Shown piece after piece: positions 17,002 through 26,279 of a stretch of 64,000 nucleotides of DNA (position 1 is its first letter; each line of letters starts with the position of its first letter). Position numbers and translations under genes: made by a program. The DNA comes from Brevundimonas bullata. Its GTDB lineage: Bacteria > Pseudomonadota > Alphaproteobacteria > Caulobacterales > Caulobacteraceae. The stretch covers positions 62,001 to 126,000 of the forward strand of contig NZ_JACHLM010000004.1 of the NCBI RefSeq assembly GCF_014207965.1, written 5' to 3'. The notes beneath the pieces are model-generated. The model saw only the letters and a program-made list of their open reading frames with translations. It was not told where the DNA came from and searched no databases.

Positions 17002-20000
17002 TCAGTCCTCGACCCCCTCCGATTTACGATGCTTGACCGCCTTGGCCGCAAAGGCCGGCAGGACGAGCAGGGTCAGGGCCGTGGCGGTCAGCAGACCGCC
17101 GATGACCACGGTGGCCAGCGGCTTCTGCACCTCGGCCCCTGCGCCGTGGGCCAGCGCCATCGGGATGAAGCCGACAATGGCCACCAGGGCGGTGGTCAGC
17201 ACCGCCCGGAGACGACTGGACGCGCCTTCGATGGCTGCCGCAACGGGCTCCAGGCCCGCCTGGAGCCGTTCCCGGATCGCCTGCATCAGCACCAGACCGT
17301 TCAGGGTCGCGACACCGGACACGGCGATGAAGCCGACCGCCGCAGAGACCGAGAACGGCATTCCCCTGAGCAACAGGGCCAGCGCGCCGCCGACGAGCGC
17401 TAGAGGCACGCAGGCAAAGACCAGCCCCGCCTCCGCGAAGGATCCGAGCGCCATGAACAGCAGGACGCCGATCAGGATGAAGACGATGGGAATGACCAGT
17501 CCCAGGCGTTGCTCGGCCCGTTTCAGGTTCTCGAACTGCCCGCCCCAATCCAGCCGATAGCCGACAGGCAGAGCGACCTCGCTCACCGCCGCTTGCGCGT
17601 CGGCGACGAAGCCGCCGAGGTCGCGACCGCGCACATTGGCCTGGACCACCATGCGTCGGCTGCCGTTCTCGCGGCTGATCTGGTTCGGTCCCTCAGTCGT
17701 CTCGATGCGAGCGACTGAAGACAGGGGCACGATCACCCCCGAGCTCGAGACGATGGGCAAGGCGGCGAGAGTGGCGGGATCGTTGCGCGCGTCATCGGGG
17801 AGACGCACGACGACATCGAAGCGGCGGTCGCCCTCGAAGATCCGCCCCGCCTCGGCGCCCCCGACGGCGGCCGAGACCGCCTCCGAGACATCCGCGGCGG
17901 ACAGGCCGTAGTTGGCCGCCGCGAAGCGATCAACGCTGATGGTCAGGGTCGGCAGGCCGGACGCCTGCTCCACCCGCACATCGGCCGATCCAGGCGTAGC
18001 CCTAAGTTTGGCCGCGACCGCTTCCGCCGTCTTCTGCAGGGTGTCGAAGTCGTCGCCATAGACCATGACAGCGAGGTCGGTGCGGACGCCCGAAATCAGC
18101 TCATTGAAGCGCAGTTCGATCGGCTGGCTGAACTCGAAGCTGTTGCCGATCTGCTGGCCCGCGACCTTCTCGATCCGAGCGATCAAATCTTCCTTTGGCA
18201 GCTTGGGATCAGGCCAGTCCTTGCGATCCTTGAGGATGATGACTGCATCCGAGATGTTGGCCGGCATGGGATCGACTGCGGCCTCAGCCGTGCCGGTCCT
18301 CGAGAAGATCGTCTCTACTTCCGGCTGAGCCTTGATGGCGCGTTCCAGCGCCATCTGCATGGCCAGGGACTGCTCCAGAGAGGCGGACGGCACGCGCAAG
18401 GCTTGCATGGCGATGTCGCCCTCATCCAGGGTCGGGATGAACTCCCGGCCCAGGGTCATGAAGGAGACCGCGCCCACGCCCAACATCGCCAGGGCGGCGA
18501 TCAGGACGATCTTCGGCCGCGCAACCGCAGCCGAAATGGCAGGCTGGATCCAGCGACGGGCGAAACGCAGGATGCGCGTCTCGTGCTCCTCGGCCTTTCC
18601 ATCCGGTCCAAGATGGACCGTCTTGGGGTCCCGCACCAACAGAGCGGTCATCGCCGGCACGAAGGTGAAGGAGAAGATGAAGGCGCCGACCAGGGCCAGC
18701 ATCACCGTCGCCCCCATGGGCACGAAGGTCTTGCCCTCCACCCCTTCCAGCATCAGCAGGGGCGTGAAGACCAGCAGGATGATGAGCTGGCCAAAGGCGG
18801 CCGGTTTGATCATCTGCCGGGCCGCCTGGACGGCCACGCCGAGGCGTTCATGCCGGGTCAGCATACGCCCAAGTTCGCCCCGCCTCTGCGTCAGCATCAG
18901 CAGGGTGTTCTCGATCACCACGACGCCCCCGTCGACCATCAGGCCGAAGTCGAGCGCGCCCAGGCTCATCAGGTTTCCGCTGATGCCGAACCGGTTCATG
19001 CCGATGACGGCGAACAGGAAGGACAGCGGGATCATCAGGGCCGTGATCGCCGCCGCCCGGAAATTGCCGAGCAGCAGGAAGAGGACGACGATGACGAAGA
19101 GCGCCCCCTCGATCAGGTTGCGCGCCACGGTCGAGATGGTCGAGTTGACCAGCTCGCTTCGATTCAGAACCGGCACAGCCACCACGCTTGGCGGCAGGGA
19201 GGCGCCGACCTGCTCCAGCCGCTCGGCAGCCGCCTGAGCCACCGTTCGGCTGTTCTCGCCGGCCAGCATCAGGGCGGTGCCAAGGACGGCTTCATGGCCG
19301 TCGCGGCTGGCGCCGCCCAGACGCGGCGCCTGGCCGATCTCGACCTTGGCGACATCGGCGACGCGGACCACCAGGCCCCCGCGATTGACGACCGGCGCCT
19401 GAGCCAGATCCTCGATCGTCGTGGCCAGGGCGTCGGTGCGGACCACCAGGGCCTCGCCCGCGCGCTGGACATAGCCGGCGCCGGCCTGGGTGTTGGCGCG
19501 GTCGAGCGCCTGCACCAGATCGTTCATACCCAGGCCGTAGCGGGTCAGGGCGGCCGGGTCGGGCCGCACCGCGTATTCCTTCACATAGCCGCCATTGACG
19601 TCGACCCCGGCCAGGCCGGGAGCGGTGCGCATCTGCGGAGCGATGATCCAGTCCTGCACGGTGCGCAGGTAGGTGGCGCGTTGCTGCGGCGTCGTCAGCC
19701 GCTCGCCTTCCGGCGTCAGATAGGCGCCGTCAGCCTGCCAGCCCGGCTTCCCGGCAGCCACCGTGGTCTTGGGACCGAAGGGGACGTAGTCGACCGTCCA
19801 CATCAGCACCTCGCCCAGGCCCGTCGTGATGGCCGACAGATTGGGCTCGACGCCTTCAGGCAGTTTGTCCGACGCCTGCCGCATCCGCTCGGCCACCTGC
19901 TGGCGGGCGAAATAGATGTCGGTCTGATCGGTGAAGACGACAGTGATCTGGCTGAAGCCGTTGCGAGACAGGGAGCGGGTGCTCTGCAATCCCGGAATGC

Positions 20001-20223
20001 CGGCCATGGCCGTCTCGAGCGGATAGGTGACCTGCCTTTCGATCTGCTCGGGCGCGAGCGCCGGGGCGACGGTCGTGATCTGGACCTGTCGGTTGGTGAT
20101 GTCGGGAACGGCGTCGATCGGCAGCTTGGTCAGTTCGAACAGGCCGAAAGCGGCGACAAGAGCCACGGCCAGGACGACGAACCAGCGGAAGCGGACGGAC
20201 GCCTCAATGAGAGCTTTGAACAT
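17002..20223 (-). CDS. czcA: Heavy-metal efflux RND pump CzcA
   Basis: A 1073-aa HME-RND inner-membrane pump with twelve helices and two large periplasmic loops. Helix 4 carries the proton-relay signature DFGLMVDGGVVVIEN typical of Zn/Co/Cd pumps. The N-terminus starts with the usual MFKALIEASVRFRW, and AGGAG precedes it by 9 nt. With CzcB and CzcC it forms a trans-envelope complex that exports periplasmic and cytoplasmic Zn, Co and Cd using the proton gradient. It follows czcB by 12 nt. Confidence 0.97.
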   Translation of the reverse strand: MFKALIEASVRFRWFVVLAVALVAAFGLFELTKLPIDAVPDITNRQVQITTVAPALAPEQIERQVTYPLETAMAGIPGLQSTRSLSRNGFSQITVVFTDQTDIYFARQQVAERMRQASDKLPEGVEPNLSAITTGLGEVLMWTVDYVPFGPKTTVAAGKPGWQADGAYLTPEGERLTTPQQRATYLRTVQDWIIAPQMRTAPGLAGVDVNGGYVKEYAVRPDPAALTRYGLGMNDLVQALDRANTQAGAGYVQRAGEALVVRTDALATTIEDLAQAPVVNRGGLVVRVADVAKVEIGQAPRLGGASRDGHEAVLGTALMLAGENSRTVAQAAAERLEQVGASLPPSVVAVPVLNRSELVNSTISTVARNLIEGALFVIVVLFLLLGNFRAAAITALMIPLSFLFAVIGMNRFGISGNLMSLGALDFGLMVDGGVVVIENTLLMLTQRRGELGRMLTRHERLGVAVQAARQMIKPAAFGQLIILLVFTPLLMLEGVEGKTFVPMGATVMLALVGAFIFSFTFVPAMTALLVRDPKTVHLGPDGKAEEHETRILRFARRWIQPAISAAVARPKIVLIAALAMLGVGAVSFMTLGREFIPTLDEGDIAMQALRVPSASLEQSLAMQMALERAIKAQPEVETIFSRTGTAEAAVDPMPANISDAVIILKDRKDWPDPKLPKEDLIARIEKVAGQQIGNSFEFSQPIELRFNELISGVRTDLAVMVYGDDFDTLQKTAEAVAAKLRATPGSADVRVEQASGLPTLTISVDRFAAANYGLSAADVSEAVSAAVGGAEAGRIFEGDRRFDVVVRLPDDARNDPATLAALPIVSSSGVIVPLSSVARIETTEGPNQISRENGSRRMVVQANVRGRDLGGFVADAQAAVSEVALPVGYRLDWGGQFENLKRAEQRLGLVIPIVFILIGVLLFMALGSFAEAGLVFACVPLALVGGALALLLRGMPFSVSAAVGFIAVSGVATLNGLVLMQAIRERLQAGLEPVAAAIEGASSRLRAVLTTALVAIVGFIPMALAHGAGAEVQKPLATVVIGGLLTATALTLLVLPAFAAKAVKHRKSEGVED

Positions 20224-20235
20224 GATCCGTCGCTC

Positions 20236-21417
20236 CTAGTGGCCGTGCTCGGCTTCGCCCTTGGCGAGCTCCGCCTTCAGCAGGAAGGCCTTCGCGCCGG
20301 CGATACGTTCGTCGCCAGCGAGGCCGCGCAGGATTTCGGTCCGGCCGCCAGCCTGACGGCCGACCAGGACGGGAACGGCCCGGAAGCCGCCCTCGACCTG
20401 GACGAAGACGACGGTCCCCCCCTCCACCGTCTGGACGGCCTCGGTAGGAACGGTCACGCCGTCGGCTTCTCCTCCCGTCACCAGGGCGCCGCTGACAGGC
20501 GATCCTGCGGGCGGCAGGGCGCCGCCGGACGGTCGAGCGCGAATGAGCGTCGCGCCGCTCTCGCCCGCTCCGCCCACGGCTACGCCCGTAACGGTAGCGT
20601 CGAATTCACCGGTCGGACCTTGCACCCGCAAGGCCGAACCCGCCCGTACCTGGGCGGCGAGCGCTGGCGGCGCATTGAACACCAGTTCCACGCGTGCTGG
20701 ATTGGTGACCTCGGCGATCACGCCGCCCTGGGGCGCGAACCCGCCCGGGCCGACCTGAACCGACGTCACCACGCCCGCGATCGGGCTGGAGACGCTGATG
20801 CGACCCGAGGCATTGGGACCGCCCGCCGCCGACGCCCTGGCGCGAGCGGCGCGCGCGGCGGCGTCTGCACTAAGGGATTGGGCGCGTGAGGTTTCAACCT
20901 CCTGACGCGCCACCACCCCTTGGGACGCTAGACTGTCGTTCCTTTGATAGGCGCGCCTGGCCGCATCAGCTGCGGCGGCGGCGGCGTCGGCGTCGGCGCG
21001 GAAGGTGGCGGCATCGCCGCTCACCAGCACCGCCAGGGCCTGACCCGCGCGCACCGACTGACCCGGCGCGACCAGGACGCGCTCGACCCGGCCGCTGACG
21101 GAGGCGGCCACGGCGGCGCGGGCGTCGATCATAGGCTCGACTCGCCCGGCAAGACGGGTCTCCCCGCCACCGCCGCGTCCGACCGCCATGACCGTTATGC
21201 CGGCCGCCTCGATCTGCGCCGGCGTCAGGGTGATGACGCCTTCCTTGGCTTCACCAGCGGCCTCCCCCTCGTGGCCGGCTTCGGCGGACGCGGGAACCGG
21301 CGTCGAGGGCGGGGCACCGTCGCGGGTCATGAGGAAGACCGCGCCGCCGATGACGACGACCGCTACGGCGGCCCCGGCCATCAGCCAGGATTTTCTGGTC
21401 TTTATCTGGGTTTTCAC
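20236..21417 (-). CDS. czcB: RND membrane-fusion protein CzcB
   Basis: A 393-aa periplasmic adaptor with an N-terminal membrane anchor (about 11-30), lipoyl-type halves (AAVAASVSGRVERVLVAPGQ; SPIAGVVTSVQV) around an Ala-rich coiled-coil hairpin, a beta-barrel region, and a His-rich tail ending GEAEHGH. Adaptor proteins link the RND pump to the outer-membrane channel and, in CzcB, bind Zn(II). The start codon overlaps the czcC stop (ATGA), so expression is coupled. Confidence 0.95.
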   Translation of the reverse strand: MKTQIKTRKSWLMAGAAVAVVVIGGAVFLMTRDGAPPSTPVPASAEAGHEGEAAGEAKEGVITLTPAQIEAAGITVMAVGRGGGGETRLAGRVEPMIDARAAVAASVSGRVERVLVAPGQSVRAGQALAVLVSGDAATFRADADAAAAAADAARRAYQRNDSLASQGVVARQEVETSRAQSLSADAAARAARARASAAGGPNASGRISVSSPIAGVVTSVQVGPGGFAPQGGVIAEVTNPARVELVFNAPPALAAQVRAGSALRVQGPTGEFDATVTGVAVGGAGESGATLIRARPSGGALPPAGSPVSGALVTGGEADGVTVPTEAVQTVEGGTVVFVQVEGGFRAVPVLVGRQAGGRTEILRGLAGDERIAGAKAFLLKAELAKGEAEHGH

Positions 21418-22667
21418 AGGGCGGCTCCAAACGGGATGCGGCTTTGCAGGCGCGCTAGGTCGATTTCCGCCCGGACCCGCGCGAGGCGGGCGTCGACGGC
21501 GGCGTTGCGGGCGGAGATCAGGGCGGCGCGGGACGCGCGCAGTTCGAGCTGGGAGATGCGCCCAGCTTCAAAACCCAACCGGGACAGGCGGTAGGCCTCC
21601 TCGGCCGAGGTCACGCCGGCGTCGGTCGCTCCCACACGGCTGCCGGAGGCGTTCAGTCGGGCCAGGGCTGCGCTTCGGTCGGCGGATTCATCGAGCCGGG
21701 CGCCGTCGAGGCGGGCGTCAGCCGCCCGGAACTCGGCCTGCGCCGCCTGGATGTTTCCCCGGTTTCGATCGAACAACGGCAGAGGCATGCTTACGCCGAA
21801 CGTCAATGCGGTGGCGTCTTCGGCTTCATAGCGGGTGACGCCGACGGAGGCGCTGACGTTCGGGCGAGCATTGATCCGCTCCACCCGGATACGTCGTTCG
21901 GCTGTATCGCGCTCCGCTTCCGCCAATCGAACGACAGGTGAAACCGCTCCGGAACGATCCGGCGCCGAGGGCGCGCGATCCAGAACGCCCGCATCAATGG
22001 AGGTGACGGCCGTCGGCAGCATGGCCGTCGCCGTCAACCGGGCGAAGGCGGCCTCGCGTTCGGCTCCCGCCTCATCGAGCGAAGCGCGCGCTGAAGCCGC
22101 CTCGGTTTCAGCCTGAATGCCGCGCAACAGGGGTTCGCGGCCCTCCTCCACGAGCAACAGGGCCGCTCGAGCGTCGGCCAAGGTGATGGTCAAGGCCTCC
22201 TTGGCCAGTTGAAAGCGACGATCTGCGGCCTCGGCTTCTGCGTAGACCAGCGCCAGTCGGCCTGCCGCGTCGACGCCGGCGAGATCGCGACGAAGAGCCG
22301 ATGCTCCGGCTTCGCTTCGCGCGACGTCCACCCTGGCGCCCCTACGCCCCCAGAGTTCGAGATCCTGGGTCAGGGCGAGGCTGGTTTCGGCGTTGCCGTA
22401 GCCGTCATAGGGACCGCTCCCCAGGACACCGTCGGCGGTCAGGCCGACAATTGGATTGGGACGCGTGCGCGCCTGTCGGACCCGCGCCTCGGCGGCGTCG
22501 AACAGGGCGCCGGCCTCGACGTTGACGGGCGTCTGGCCGATGCGTTCAAGCAGGGTTTCGTAGCTCGGCGCTGGATCTGCCCAGGCAGGAGCGGCGGCCG
22601 CTGTCGCTATCGCGACCACGGCGCTGCCGGCCGCCAGAAGCGACAGCCGACGATATGAAGAAGACAT
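21414..22667 (-). CDS. czcC: Outer-membrane efflux protein CzcC (TolC family)
   Basis: A 417-aa TolC-type channel with a signal peptide ending near AAPAWA and two homologous helical hairpin repeats (for example ARTRPNPIVGLTADGVLGSG and RLGFEAGRISQLELRASR). It supplies the outer-membrane exit for the CzcCBA complex. Translationally coupled to czcB. It lies 53 nt after the small His/Cys-rich czcI-like gene, whose product probably acts in the same periplasmic route. Confidence 0.93.
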   Translation of the reverse strand: MSSSYRRLSLLAAGSAVVAIATAAAAPAWADPAPSYETLLERIGQTPVNVEAGALFDAAEARVRQARTRPNPIVGLTADGVLGSGPYDGYGNAETSLALTQDLELWGRRGARVDVARSEAGASALRRDLAGVDAAGRLALVYAEAEAADRRFQLAKEALTITLADARAALLLVEEGREPLLRGIQAETEAASARASLDEAGAEREAAFARLTATAMLPTAVTSIDAGVLDRAPSAPDRSGAVSPVVRLAEAERDTAERRIRVERINARPNVSASVGVTRYEAEDATALTFGVSMPLPLFDRNRGNIQAAQAEFRAADARLDGARLDESADRSAALARLNASGSRVGATDAGVTSAEEAYRLSRLGFEAGRISQLELRASRAALISARNAAVDARLARVRAEIDLARLQSRIPFGAAL

Positions 22668-22720
22668 GGTTCATTTCCCAGATTTCTGACGGATGGGCGC
22701 ACGAAGGCGCGGCATTCTCG

Positions 22721-23065
22721 TCAGACTCTGGGAGGGCGATCCGGGCCGGCGGGCGTTCGAGACGCCATCAGGTCGCTTTTCAGCGCCGCCTTGTCATCGG
22801 CCTTGCTCAGGTTGGCCGGAACAAGGATCGACGCCGGCTGCATACCCGTCGAGCCATGGTGGCAATGACCATGGGTGCAAACGCCGTGTTTCAGATCACC
22901 GCTTGTCTCGTGATCAGGAGAGGTTGAAATGGATGACGACGCGACATCAGCCCGCGCCTCTGGCGCACAGGCCGCTGCGTCAGCGGCCGGCAGGAAGCCA
23001 AACACAACGATGACGAGCGCAAGAAGCGCCCCCACCACAAGTGTCCTGTTCGACCATTCAAACAT
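22721..23065 (-). CDS. Small periplasmic His/Cys-rich protein heading the czc operon (CzcI-like)
   Basis: A 114-aa exported protein: hydrophobic segment 10-31 ending AADAA, then a soluble tail with the metal-ligand-rich stretch HGVCTHGHCHHG near residue 60. AGGA lies upstream of the start. The size, export signal and position directly before czcCBA match CzcI-type proteins, which are periplasmic and modulate czc expression. The sequence itself does not let me confirm homology. It might bind Zn or Cd in the periplasm. Confidence 0.6.
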   Translation of the reverse strand: MFEWSNRTLVVGALLALVIVVFGFLPAADAAACAPEARADVASSSISTSPDHETSGDLKHGVCTHGHCHHGSTGMQPASILVPANLSKADDKAALKSDLMASRTPAGPDRPPRV

Positions 23066-23200
23066 GACCCATTCCTACCACAGTCTCGGCGACCGGCAAT
23101 GCCGTCATGGTCGCACCGCCTCTGGAGCCGCAGCCCGCTGGAGACCGCAAGCCCAGCTTGTGATCAAAGCGCGATGCTGGCGACCTGAAGGGCGACCTGG

Positions 23201-25333
23201 TCAATTCGGTCTCCACCGCAGCAGACGCATGGCGTTGGCGGTCACGAGCACCGTCGCCCCTGTATCAGCGAGGATGGCGGGCCAGAGACCGGTAACGCCG
23301 ATCACCGTCGTGACCAGGAAGACCGCCTTCAAGCCCAGGGCGATGGTGATGTTCTGACGGATATTGCCCATCACCCCCCTGGACAGGACGATCATGTCGG
23401 GGATGTCCTGGACACGCCCGTGCAGCACCGCCGCGTCAGCCGTCTCCAGGGCCACGTCGGCGCCGCCGCCCATGGCGATGCCGATGTCGGCGGCGGCGAG
23501 CGCGGGCGCATCATTGATGCCGTCGCCGACCTTGGCGACGACAAGGTCCTCCGCCTGGAATTCCCTGACGATTCTCTGTTTGTCCTGCGGCAGCAGTTCA
23601 GCCCGCACTTCGACGCCGAGACCGTTGGCGACCGCTTCCGCTGTGCGCCGGTTGTCTCCAGTCAGCATTATAGCGCGAACCCCCATGGCCTTGAGGCGCG
23701 CGAGGCCCGCCGCAGCGTCGGGCCGCGCCTCGTCCCGCATGGCCAGGAAGCCCGCCGCCTGGCCATCGGCCACGACCACGGAAACGGTTTTGCCCTCGGC
23801 GTTGAGGCCCGCGATCGCCGCGTCCTGAGACGCCGAAAGCCCGACTCGCCGGGCGACGGCCTGCGGCGATCCCAGGAAGACCTGCGCGCCGCCCACGGTC
23901 CCTTCGACGCCCTCCCCCGGGATCGCCCGGGCCGATGATGCCGGCGGGATGGACACGCCGTCGGCCTTCGCGCGATTGAGGATGGCCAGGGCCAGAGGGT
24001 GGCTCGATCCGGTTTCCAGGGCCGCGGCCAGCGACAGCACCTCCCCTTCAGTTCGCGCGCCCGCCACGACGTCGGTCACGAGCGGCTTGCCTGATGTCAG
24101 CGTCCCGGTCTTGTCAAAGGCGACGGCGTTGATCTTGCCCAGGGTTTCGAGGACAGCTCCGCCCTTCATCAGCAGGCCTCGCCGCGCGCCTGCGGAGAGA
24201 CCCGCAGCGATGGCCGCCGGCGTCGAGATCACGAGGGCGCAAGGACAGCCGATCAGGAGGATCGCCAGACCCTTGTAGATCCACTCGCTCCATGATGCGC
24301 CGAACGCGAGCGGCGGAACGGTCGCGACCAGGGCGCCGACGACGAGGACGACGGGCGTGTAGATTGTCGAGAAGCGATCGATGAATCGCTCGGTCGGCGA
24401 TTTCGATTCCTGCGCCTCCTCCACCAGACGCACGACCCGCGCAATCGTGTTGTCGGCGGCCGCGGCCGTGACCCGGACCCGCAGGACGCCGCCCACATTG
24501 ATGGTCCCTGCGAAGACGGGGTCGCCCGCCATTTTCCGCTTGGGTACGCTCTCTCCCGTCACCGGGGCTTCGTCGATCTCGCCCTCGCCTTCAACGACGT
24601 CGCCGTCGGCCGGCACACGGTCGCCCGGCCTCACAAGGATGACGGCGCCGAGCGCAAGACTTTCAGCCGGTACTTCACTGACCTGGCCATCGATTTCGAC
24701 CAGGGCGGTCTTGGGCACCAGGTCGGTCAGACCCTGGATGCTCTTGCGGGCCCGCCCCGCAGCGACGCCCTCCAGCATTTCGCCGACCAGGAACAGAAGG
24801 ACGACGGCCGCGGCTTCTTCTGCAGCGCCGATGAAGACGGCTCCGACCGCCGCAATCGTCATCAGCATCTCGATCGAGAACGGCGTCCCGTACCGAGCAG
24901 CGGTGATCGCGCGCCAGCCGACCGGAATAAGGCCGACAGCGAGAGCGATTAGGAAGGCCGCGCGCTCGATGGACGGAAAAAGAGAGCCAAAGACATAGGC
25001 CGCGACCAGGGCGACGCCGCAGGCCGCCGTCAACCTGGCCTTGCGGGTCCACCACCAGGGGCCCTTCAGCCTCGATGAGGTGATCTCCGAACCCGCCGAA
25101 GGTTCCAGCGGAATGAGGACCTCCACGCCGTAGCCCAGATTGCGGATCTGGCGAAGCACGCCCTCACCTGCGAAATCGGCGTCGTGTGTGACCTTCAGCA
25201 GGCCTGAAGAGACGGCCACCGCGACATCTGTGACGCCCGGCAGTTTCCGGACCGCCGTATCGACCTTGGAGCCGCAGCCTGCGCAATCCATTCCGGTCAC
25301 GCGATATCGGGTTTCCAGAGTTTCCGGCGGCAT
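23201..25333 (-). CDS. cadA: Cd/Zn/Pb-exporting P1B-type ATPase CadA/ZntA
   Basis: A 710-aa P1B-2 ATPase. It has an N-terminal HMA domain with CAGC (GMDCAGCGSK), TGES actuator, transmembrane CPC (GCPCALVIST), DKTGT phosphorylation site, SSHPLA, and GDGINDAP. This group exports Zn(II), Cd(II) and Pb(II) from the cytoplasm. The start at 25333 is preferred (AGGAG upstream, and the HMA domain begins directly). The longer in-frame start at 25450 would place its extension over the promoter and the divergent cadR. It is expressed from the MerR-type promoter at 25362-25392. Confidence 0.96.
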   Translation of the reverse strand: MPPETLETRYRVTGMDCAGCGSKVDTAVRKLPGVTDVAVAVSSGLLKVTHDADFAGEGVLRQIRNLGYGVEVLIPLEPSAGSEITSSRLKGPWWWTRKARLTAACGVALVAAYVFGSLFPSIERAAFLIALAVGLIPVGWRAITAARYGTPFSIEMLMTIAAVGAVFIGAAEEAAAVVLLFLVGEMLEGVAAGRARKSIQGLTDLVPKTALVEIDGQVSEVPAESLALGAVILVRPGDRVPADGDVVEGEGEIDEAPVTGESVPKRKMAGDPVFAGTINVGGVLRVRVTAAAADNTIARVVRLVEEAQESKSPTERFIDRFSTIYTPVVLVVGALVATVPPLAFGASWSEWIYKGLAILLIGCPCALVISTPAAIAAGLSAGARRGLLMKGGAVLETLGKINAVAFDKTGTLTSGKPLVTDVVAGARTEGEVLSLAAALETGSSHPLALAILNRAKADGVSIPPASSARAIPGEGVEGTVGGAQVFLGSPQAVARRVGLSASQDAAIAGLNAEGKTVSVVVADGQAAGFLAMRDEARPDAAAGLARLKAMGVRAIMLTGDNRRTAEAVANGLGVEVRAELLPQDKQRIVREFQAEDLVVAKVGDGINDAPALAAADIGIAMGGGADVALETADAAVLHGRVQDIPDMIVLSRGVMGNIRQNITIALGLKAVFLVTTVIGVTGLWPAILADTGATVLVTANAMRLLRWRPN

Positions 25334-25361
25334 GAGAGCTCCTTGTTTCGAACGCCGGGCG

Positions 25362-25392
25362 ACGCTACTTCCTCTAGCGACTAGAGGAGCAA
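25362..25392 (-). promoter_or_regulatory. CadR-type promoter and operator of cadA
   Basis: Read on the minus strand, -35 TTGCTC (25387-25392) and a -10-like TAGCGT (25362-25367) are 19 bp apart. A perfect dyad TCCTCTAG-CGA-CTAGAGGA (25370-25388) spans them. This is the classic MerR-family arrangement. The divergent cadR start lies 8 nt beyond the -35 box, and its AGGAG overlaps the operator, so binding may also autoregulate cadR. Confidence 0.85.
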
Positions 25393-25400
25393 GCGATAAA

Positions 25401-25823
25401 ATGAGCCAGGGCGTGACGATAGGCCAGGCGTCCAAAGCGAGCGGGATCAAGGCGCCGACGATCCGCTACTATGAGCAGATTCAGCTCCTGCCGTCGCCGC
25501 CTCGCTCGGAAGGAAACCGGCGCCTCTATGATGCCGATGATCTGCGACGCCTGCGGTTCATTCGACACGCGCGCGAACTCGGCTTCGAGATCGAACCGAT
25601 CCGTGAACTTCTGGCGCTGGCAGGAGACCCGAGCCGCCCCTGTCTATCAGCCGACAGCATCGCCCGGTCCCACCTCGCCGATATCGACCACAAGATCGCG
25701 CGGCTCACCGCTTTGCGGACCGAGGTCGCGCGCATGACGGAATGCGCCCAGGATTCGGCTGCAAACTGCCGCGTGATTGAGGTCCTAGGTGACCATAGCG
25801 GATGCTTGCACGACAGACACTAG
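25401..25823 (+). CDS. cadR: MerR-family regulator CadR
   Basis: A 140-aa MerR regulator: winged HTH (IGQASKASGIKAPTIRYYEQIQL), dimerisation helix and Cys81, Cys115, Cys123, the CadR-like metal triad. A further Cys135 lies in a short HDHxxC-type tail (DHSGCLHDRH). CadR proteins sense Cd, Zn or Pb and activate the ATPase gene. It is divergent from cadA with the shared operator between them. The start at 25401 gives a normal-length protein; frames extending upstream overlap cadA. Confidence 0.92.
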   Translation: MSQGVTIGQASKASGIKAPTIRYYEQIQLLPSPPRSEGNRRLYDADDLRRLRFIRHARELGFEIEPIRELLALAGDPSRPCLSADSIARSHLADIDHKIARLTALRTEVARMTECAQDSAANCRVIEVLGDHSGCLHDRH

Positions 25824-25841
25824 GCTCTGTTTGCTACCGTC

Positions 25842-25965
25842 CAAGACAACCGCCTTGACCCGTGCCCATGCCAGTCAACTGGTGGCCCGATATTCCGAGT
25901 GAAGGCGTCGGGCGTGCCGATCGACGCGGCCAATGACCTGCCCGCCGTCGCGTTCAGGCCGGCTC
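25842..25965 (+). pseudogene. Relic of an arsH 3' end
   Basis: About 120 nt align with the 3' end of the intact arsH of this window (about 1475-1590). Shared blocks are GACCCG-GCCCATGC, CAACTGGTGGCCCG-TATTCCGAG and GCGTCGGGC-GCCGATCGACGCGGCCAA. A one-base deletion after TCCGAG breaks the reading frame, and the divergence shows it is an old or foreign copy rather than a recent duplicate. A later in-frame start only yields fragments such as [13 protein letters not shown]. The surrounding 25824-26060 holds no other feature I can support. Confidence 0.8.
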
Positions 25966-26060
25966 AACGCCAAAGGCAAACTGGCGATCAACGAAGAAAC
26001 GGAACGCCCGCGTTCACCAGGTTTGGCGACGCGGGGCTTCGGTCCAGATGCGTACTATCG

Positions 26061-26279
26061 CTAGCCGCAGCAGCCCTTGCCATCCTCCTGGATCGGCGGA
26101 CAGGGCACGTCGGCATAGGAACAGAAGACGCAGCAATCGCCGGGCAAGGGCTTCAGCTTCACGCCGCAGCCGAGGCAGTCGTAGAACCAGATGCAGGCGT
26201 CGGTGGGCATGGTCTCGGTCGCGACATGGCCGCAATGCGGACAGGTCAGCGTGGACTGGAGCAGGACGGGCGCCTTCAT
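26061..26279 (-). CDS. GDCCVxC-domain small metal-binding protein of the mer operon
   Basis: A 72-aa Cys-rich cytosolic-type protein with CPHCG, CLGCG and the family signature GDCCVFCSYADVPCPPIQ, ending GKGCCG. Such proteins are named after this GDCCVxC motif and accompany merT-like genes; the exact role, probably metal handling, is not established. The start overlaps the merT stop (ATGA). It is the last gene of the leftward mer operon, after which the arsH relic begins. Confidence 0.82.
   Translation of the reverse strand: MKAPVLLQSTLTCPHCGHVATETMPTDACIWFYDCLGCGVKLKPLPGDCCVFCSYADVPCPPIQEDGKGCCG

Noticed and set aside
18403..20889. 828-codon open frame opposite czcA/czcB
   Set aside because: It is the antisense shadow of well-supported RND genes; composition is His/Gln/Arg/Asp-rich with no domain.
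25140..25400. Longer N-terminus for cadR
   Set aside because: The extension would overlap cadA coding sequence and the operator; the protein from 25401 has the normal MerR length.
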